DNA of 17,343 bases, taken from SFTJ01 sp045613305. GTDB lineage: Bacteria; Bacteroidota; Bacteroidia; Bacteroidales; Muribaculaceae. The stretch spans positions 1 through 17,343 of the forward strand of contig JAZLAU010000002.1 in assembly GCA_045613305.1 (NCBI GenBank), written 5' to 3'. Below the pieces are notes generated by a model. It ran no database searches. It worked only from the letters and a program-made list of their open reading frames with translations, and was not told the DNA's origin. Made by a program: the position numbers and the translations under genes. Below are positions 13,645 to 17,343 of this stretch, piece by piece (positions within the stretch are counted from its first letter, which is position 1; every line of letters begins with the position of its first letter).

Positions 13645-16476
13645 ATGGAATATAATTACAAAGAAATCGAGCAGAAATGGCAGAAATTCTGGAGTGAAAA
13701 CAAGATTTACAAAACCGAAATCGACAATTCACGCAAGAAATTCTATGTGCTCGATATGTTCCCTTATCCAAGTGGAGCGGGTCTGCATGTGGGCCACCCT
13801 CTTGGCTACATAGCAAGCGACATCTATTCTCGTTACAAACGTTTGCAAGGCTTCAATGTGTTGCACCCAATGGGCTACGACGCTTATGGCTTGCCTGCTG
13901 AGCAATATGCTATTCAAACAGGCCAACACCCTGAAGTGACTACTATAAACAACATTGCACGCTACCGCGAGCAGCTCAACAAAATAGGCTTCTGCTACGA
14001 CTGGGACCGTGAAGTGCGCACTTGCGACCCTGGATACTACCATTGGACTCAATGGGCGTTCCAAAAGATGTTTAACAGTTACTACGACAACACCCTTCAA
14101 AAGGCTCAACCAATAGAAAACCTTATTGCTCACCTTGCCGAAAAGGGCACTGAAGGCATTGATGCTGCTTGCAGCGAAGAATTGTGCTTCACTGCCGACG
14201 AGTGGAATGCAATGGACGAAAAGCAACAAGCCAGCACTTTGATGAACTGGCGAATTGCTTTCCTTGGCGAAACTATGGTTAACTGGTGTCCAAAACTTGG
14301 CACCGTGCTTGCCAACGATGAAGTGGTTGATGGTGTGAGCGAACGCGGCGGATATCCTGTGGTGCAACAAAAGATGCGTCAATGGTGCTTGCGTGTGTCG
14401 GGTTATGCTCTACGCTTGCCCGACGGCCTTGACAACCTCGATTGGACCGATTCTATCAAGGAAACTCAACGCAACTGGATTGGTCGTTCTGAAGGTGCTG
14501 AAATTGAATTCCAAGTTAAAGACAGCGATAAGCACTTCACCATTTTCACCACTCGTGCCGACACTATGTTTGGCGTGACATTTATGGTTCTTGCTCCTGA
14601 AAGCGAACTTGTGGCCGAATTGACCACCGAAGCCCAAAAGGCCGAAATGGACGCTTATTTAGACCAAGTGAAGAAGCGCACCGAACGCGAACGCCAAATC
14701 GACCGTAAGGTTACAGGTGTGTTCACTGGTAGTTATGCCATCAACCCATTCACTGGCGAGGCTAACCCAATTTGGGTGAGCGACTATGTGCTTTCGGGCT
14801 ATGGCACTGGCGCAATCATGGCGGTGCCTGCTCACGACAGCCGCGACTATGCTTTCGCTAAGCACTTCAACTTGCCTATCGTGCCTCTTGTTGAGGGTTG
14901 CGATGTGAGCGAAGAAAGTTTCGACGCTAAGGAAGGCATCGTTACTAACTCTCCTCGCGAGGGTGTGAAGCCATATGTAGATTTCTCGCTTAACGGCCTT
15001 ACTGTGAAAGAGGCTATCGAAGCAACCAAGAAATATGTTAAGGAACACAACCTTGGCCGCGTGAAGGTTAACTACCGCTTGCGCGACGCAATCTTCAGCC
15101 GCCAACGCTATTGGGGTGAGCCATTCCCTGTGTATTACAAGAACGGCATCCCTACTATGATTCCTGAAGATTGCTTGCCATTGCTTTTGCCTGAAGTAGA
15201 CAAGTTCTTGCCTACCGAAACCGGCGAACCTCCTCTTGGCAATGCCACTATGTGGGCTTGGGACGAAGTAAACAAGCAAGTGGTGGAAAACAGCAAAATC
15301 GATGAAAAGACTGTGTTCCCAATCGAATTGTTCACAATGCCTGGTTTTGCCGGCAGTTCGGCTTACTATTTGCGTTACATGGACCCTCGCAACGGTGAGG
15401 CTCTAATCTCGAAGGAGGCTGGCGAATATTGGCAAAATGTAGACCTTTACATCGGTGGTACCGAACACGCCACTGGCCACCTTATCTACAGCCGTTTCTG
15501 GAACAAGTTCTTGAAGGATTATGGCTACAGCGCGAGCGAAGAGCCTTTCAAGAAACTTATCAACCAAGGCATGATTCAAGGCCGAAGCAACTTTGTGTAT
15601 CGCATTAAGGACACTAACACATTTGTGTCGTTAGGTTTGAAAAAGGACTACGATGTTACTCCTTTGCACGTTGACGTAAACATTGTGACTAACGATGTGC
15701 TCGATATAGAACGCTTTAAACTATGGCAGCCACAATTTGCCGATGCTGAATTCATTCTCGAAGATGGCAAATACATTTGCGGCTGGGCAGTAGAAAAGAT
15801 GTCGAAGTCGATGTTCAATGTGGTTAATCCTGACGATATCGTTGAGCATTACGGTGCCGACACTCTTCGTTTGTATGAAATGTTCCTTGGCCCATTGGAA
15901 CAAAGCAAGCCTTGGGACACTAACGGCATCGACGGTGTAAACCGATTCTTAAAGCGCCTGTGGGGCCAATTCTACAAGGGCGACCAATTTATGCTTCAAG
16001 ACTGCGAACCATCGGCAGAAGCGCTTAAATCGCTTCACAAGCTGATTAAGAAAGTTACTTGGGACATCGAACACTTCTCGTTCAACACTTCGATTGCCGC
16101 TTTCATGATTTGTCTAAACGAATTGAGCGCAATGAAGTGCAACTGCAAGAGCATTTACGAATCGCTTGTTGTGCTTCTTGCTCCGTTCACTCCTCACATT
16201 TCTGAAGAGTTGTGGCACATTCTTGGTCACGACACCACTGTGTGCGATGCTCAATGGCCTGTTTGCAACGAAGAATATTTGAAGGAAGCTAACGTGAAAT
16301 ACACCGTTTCTTACAATGGTAAGCCTCGTTATAACATCGAAGTGCCAACCGGTACCGACAAGGCTGAAGTGGAACGCGCGGCGCTTGCCGACGAAAACGC
16401 TGCTCGTTGGCTCGACGGTAAGACTCCTAAGAAGGTTATCGTGGTGCCTAACAAGATTGTGAATATCGTAATTTGA
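13645..16476 (+). CDS. leuS: Leucyl-tRNA synthetase
   Basis: Charges tRNA-Leu with leucine in the cytosol; class Ia synthetase, 943 residues. I choose the ATG at 13645 because it gives the family N-terminus MEYNYKEIEQKWQKFW. The longer frame opening at 13528 would begin inside the promoter -7 element and adds 39 unlike residues. The HIGH-type motif is HVGH (48-51, in PYPSGAGLHVGHP). The editing-domain threonine-rich motif TTRADT starts at 302. KMSKS is at 718-722. The C-terminal part carries the anticodon-binding helices (FNTSIAAFMICLNEL; LLAPFTPHISEELWHILG). Extra segments (about residues 150-200, and about 640-710 before KMSKS) look like lineage insertions. Codon use is strongly biased (CGC, AAC, GAC), suggesting high expression. 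A structured 3' region and a terminator follow. Confidence 0.97.
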   Translation: MEYNYKEIEQKWQKFWSENKIYKTEIDNSRKKFYVLDMFPYPSGAGLHVGHPLGYIASDIYSRYKRLQGFNVLHPMGYDAYGLPAEQYAIQTGQHPEVTTINNIARYREQLNKIGFCYDWDREVRTCDPGYYHWTQWAFQKMFNSYYDNTLQKAQPIENLIAHLAEKGTEGIDAACSEELCFTADEWNAMDEKQQASTLMNWRIAFLGETMVNWCPKLGTVLANDEVVDGVSERGGYPVVQQKMRQWCLRVSGYALRLPDGLDNLDWTDSIKETQRNWIGRSEGAEIEFQVKDSDKHFTIFTTRADTMFGVTFMVLAPESELVAELTTEAQKAEMDAYLDQVKKRTERERQIDRKVTGVFTGSYAINPFTGEANPIWVSDYVLSGYGTGAIMAVPAHDSRDYAFAKHFNLPIVPLVEGCDVSEESFDAKEGIVTNSPREGVKPYVDFSLNGLTVKEAIEATKKYVKEHNLGRVKVNYRLRDAIFSRQRYWGEPFPVYYKNGIPTMIPEDCLPLLLPEVDKFLPTETGEPPLGNATMWAWDEVNKQVVENSKIDEKTVFPIELFTMPGFAGSSAYYLRYMDPRNGEALISKEAGEYWQNVDLYIGGTEHATGHLIYSRFWNKFLKDYGYSASEEPFKKLINQGMIQGRSNFVYRIKDTNTFVSLGLKKDYDVTPLHVDVNIVTNDVLDIERFKLWQPQFADAEFILEDGKYICGWAVEKMSKSMFNVVNPDDIVEHYGADTLRLYEMFLGPLEQSKPWDTNGIDGVNRFLKRLWGQFYKGDQFMLQDCEPSAEALKSLHKLIKKVTWDIEHFSFNTSIAAFMICLNELSAMKCNCKSIYESLVVLLAPFTPHISEELWHILGHDTTVCDAQWPVCNEEYLKEANVKYTVSYNGKPRYNIEVPTGTDKAEVERAALADENAARWLDGKTPKKVIVVPNKIVNIVI

Positions 16477-16492
16477 TAAAAAACAGGTAGAG

Positions 16493-16566
16493 ATGTCGGC
16501 GGGTGTTGTGGTTGCAATCGCCACACACTTTCAGCAAGCTGCCTTGCTTTTGGCAGCGACCGACGT
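16493..16566 (+). ncRNA. Candidate three-way-junction RNA fold in the leuS 3' region
   Basis: The outer stem ATGTCGG/CCGACGT (16493-16499 with 16560-16566, one wobble) encloses two hairpins. The first is GTGT-t-GTGG/CCACACAC (16503-16528); the second is GCTGCC/GGCAGC (16538-16557, 8-nt loop). It lies between the leuS stop and its terminator, with no evident promoter of its own, so it may be a structured 3' UTR or a processed small RNA. Seen by eye only. Confidence 0.4.
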
Positions 16567-16584
16567 TTAACCTGAGAACATAAA

Positions 16585-16629
16585 AAAATGGGTAGTGACA
16601 ACTTATCACTGCCCATTTTCGCGTTTTTT
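16585..16629 (+). terminator. Intrinsic terminator of leuS
   Basis: A 14-bp stem (16585-16598 with 16606-16619, one G-U wobble) with loop CAACTTA, followed by CGCG and six T. Confidence 0.82.
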
Positions 16630-16673
16630 AGGCTGTTTTGCTTTATGTCTGCAAACGCTTTTAGGTGATTTAA

Positions 16674-16707
16674 CTACAGGCCTCACTTGCTTAAAAGCAG
16701 GCCGTAG
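16674..16707. repeat. Imperfect inverted repeat upstream of the GH110 promoter
   Basis: CTAC-a-GGCC, a 5-nt bulge, TGCT, loop TAAA, AGCA, GGCC, GTAG. It is a stable-looking stem-loop 27 nt before the -33 box. It has no U-tract, so it may be a regulatory dyad or a remnant fold. Confidence 0.4.
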
Positions 16708-16733
16708 GCACTTTGCCTTTTGGGGAGGACTAT

Positions 16734-16765
16734 TTTGCAGTAGTGTGAAAAATTTGTTAGTTTTG
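16734..16765 (+). promoter_or_regulatory. Bacteroidota-type promoter for the GH110 gene
   Basis: TTTG (16734-16737), a 20-nt spacer, then TAGTTTTG (16758-16765), an exact consensus match. The start ATG is at 16794, giving a leader of about 22 nt. Confidence 0.8.
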
Positions 16766-16793
16766 TGATGTTGTAAAAAATTGAGAATAACAT

Positions 16794-17343
16794 ATGAAAA
16801 AAGTGTTTTTAAAACTGTGCATAGTGGCGTTTTTGTTGGGTTCGTGCTCAAACGAAAAGGTGGTGAATATGCGCGAATATGGCATTGTGCCCGATACTGA
16901 AGAAAACCTCTCTGCTAAGATGCAAGAGGCGTTAACCGTCATTAAGCAGGAAACTGAGGGCAAGAATGTCACCTTGGTTTTTGAAAAGGGGCGTTATAAC
17001 TTCCACACAGAGGGTGCTGCTCAGAAGGAATATTACATATCTAATCACGACCAGCCAAATCCCAAACCAGTAGGGCTGGCGTTAGAGGGTTGGACTAATT
17101 TAACCGTTGACGGTGGAGGCGCCGATTTCGTGTTCTATGGCCGCATGTTGCCCATGTCACTCGTTGGCTCGCAGAACACGGTGTTGAAAAACTTCAGCAT
17201 CGATTTTGCCGAACCTCACATATCACAGATTGAGATAGTGGAGTGCGGCGATAACGGCATGACATTCCGCATAGAGCCTTGGGTGAAGGCCAGAGTGGGT
17301 GAAAACACTCACTTTGAATGCTACGGCGAGGGATGGGTAAATT
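16794..17343 (+). CDS. GH110 family alpha-1,3-galactosidase-like lipoprotein (3'-truncated by window edge)
   Basis: The N-terminal 183 residues of an exported glycoside hydrolase. Residues 1-18 form a lipoprotein signal with LLGSC (Cys18). The mature part begins like GH110 enzymes (MREYGIVPDTEENLSAKMQEAL, residues 26-47). Conserved-looking blocks follow: FEKGRYNFHTEGAAQKEYYISN (64-85), DQPNPKPVGLALEGWTNLTVDG (87-108), FYGRMLPMSLVGSQN (115-129) and LKNFSIDFAEPH (132-143). GH110 members such as Bacteroides GalA/GlaB remove alpha-1,3-galactose from blood-group B or linear alpha-Gal glycans. The fold is a parallel beta-helix; the catalytic residues and the rest of the protein lie past the window. 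The start follows a perfect promoter, so the gene appears to be a new transcription unit rather than part of the leuS unit. Which of the two substrate subgroups it belongs to cannot be told here. Confidence 0.85.
   Translation, partial: MKKVFLKLCIVAFLLGSCSNEKVVNMREYGIVPDTEENLSAKMQEALTVIKQETEGKNVTLVFEKGRYNFHTEGAAQKEYYISNHDQPNPKPVGLALEGWTNLTVDGGGADFVFYGRMLPMSLVGSQNTVLKNFSIDFAEPHISQIEIVECGDNGMTFRIEPWVKARVGENTHFECYGEGWVN

Noticed and set aside
14659..15279. 206-codon minus-strand open frame inside leuS
   Set aside because: Antisense shadow of a strongly codon-biased gene.

Overview
The window looks like chromosomal DNA of a gut-type Bacteroidota, most likely order Bacteroidales (inference). Three things point there. 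Protein families typical of that group are present: N-succinylornithine carbamoyltransferase with the diagnostic Pro90, a TGS-type nucleoside kinase, a DUF2490 barrel and a GH110 lipoprotein. Starts lack obvious Shine-Dalgarno sequences. Upstream regions repeatedly match the Bacteroides promoter TTTG-N19-21-TAnnTTTG. I saw no tRNA, rRNA, CRISPR array, insertion sequence or phage gene.

Layout. 2-1105 (+) is the 3' part of a secreted-type inhibitory serpin. It converges on a Na/Pi cotransporter with a PhoU-like tail (1198-2949, -), and the two share a bidirectional terminator. A divergent intergenic region leads to a TGS/uridine-kinase-like nucleoside kinase (3227-4909, +) and a U32 peptidase-family protein of the YegQ/TrhP type (5086-6360, +). 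Paired convergent terminators then separate U32 from aspA, aspartate ammonia-lyase (6625-8049, -). Divergent from aspA is argF', N-succinylornithine carbamoyltransferase (8396-9352, +), followed after 53 bp by a predicted outer-membrane barrel with a degenerate protease-like N-terminus (9406-10632, +). After a 260 bp gap comes a tight three-gene cluster (10893-13339, +): a VTC/polyphosphate-polymerase-like protein, a DUF4956 membrane protein and a DUF2490 outer-membrane barrel, closed by a terminator. leuS follows with its own strong promoter (CDS 13645-16476), then a structured 3' region with a possible three-way junction and a terminator. The window ends inside a GH110 alpha-1,3-galactosidase-like lipoprotein gene (16794 onward) with a clear promoter.

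How the genes fit together. Most are independent units of housekeeping or central metabolism: aspartate to fumarate, arginine synthesis by the succinylated route, tRNA charging and possibly tRNA modification. The best candidate for a poorly described system is the VTC-DUF4956-DUF2490 cluster. It reads as an envelope-spanning set with a cytosolic TTM-fold polyphosphate enzyme, an inner-membrane protein and an outer-membrane barrel. The Na/Pi transporter in the same window gives a loose phosphate theme but is not in the same operon. Other points worth attention are the pseudo-protease domain at 9406-10632, the RNA fold after leuS, and the composition shift inside the serpin gene.
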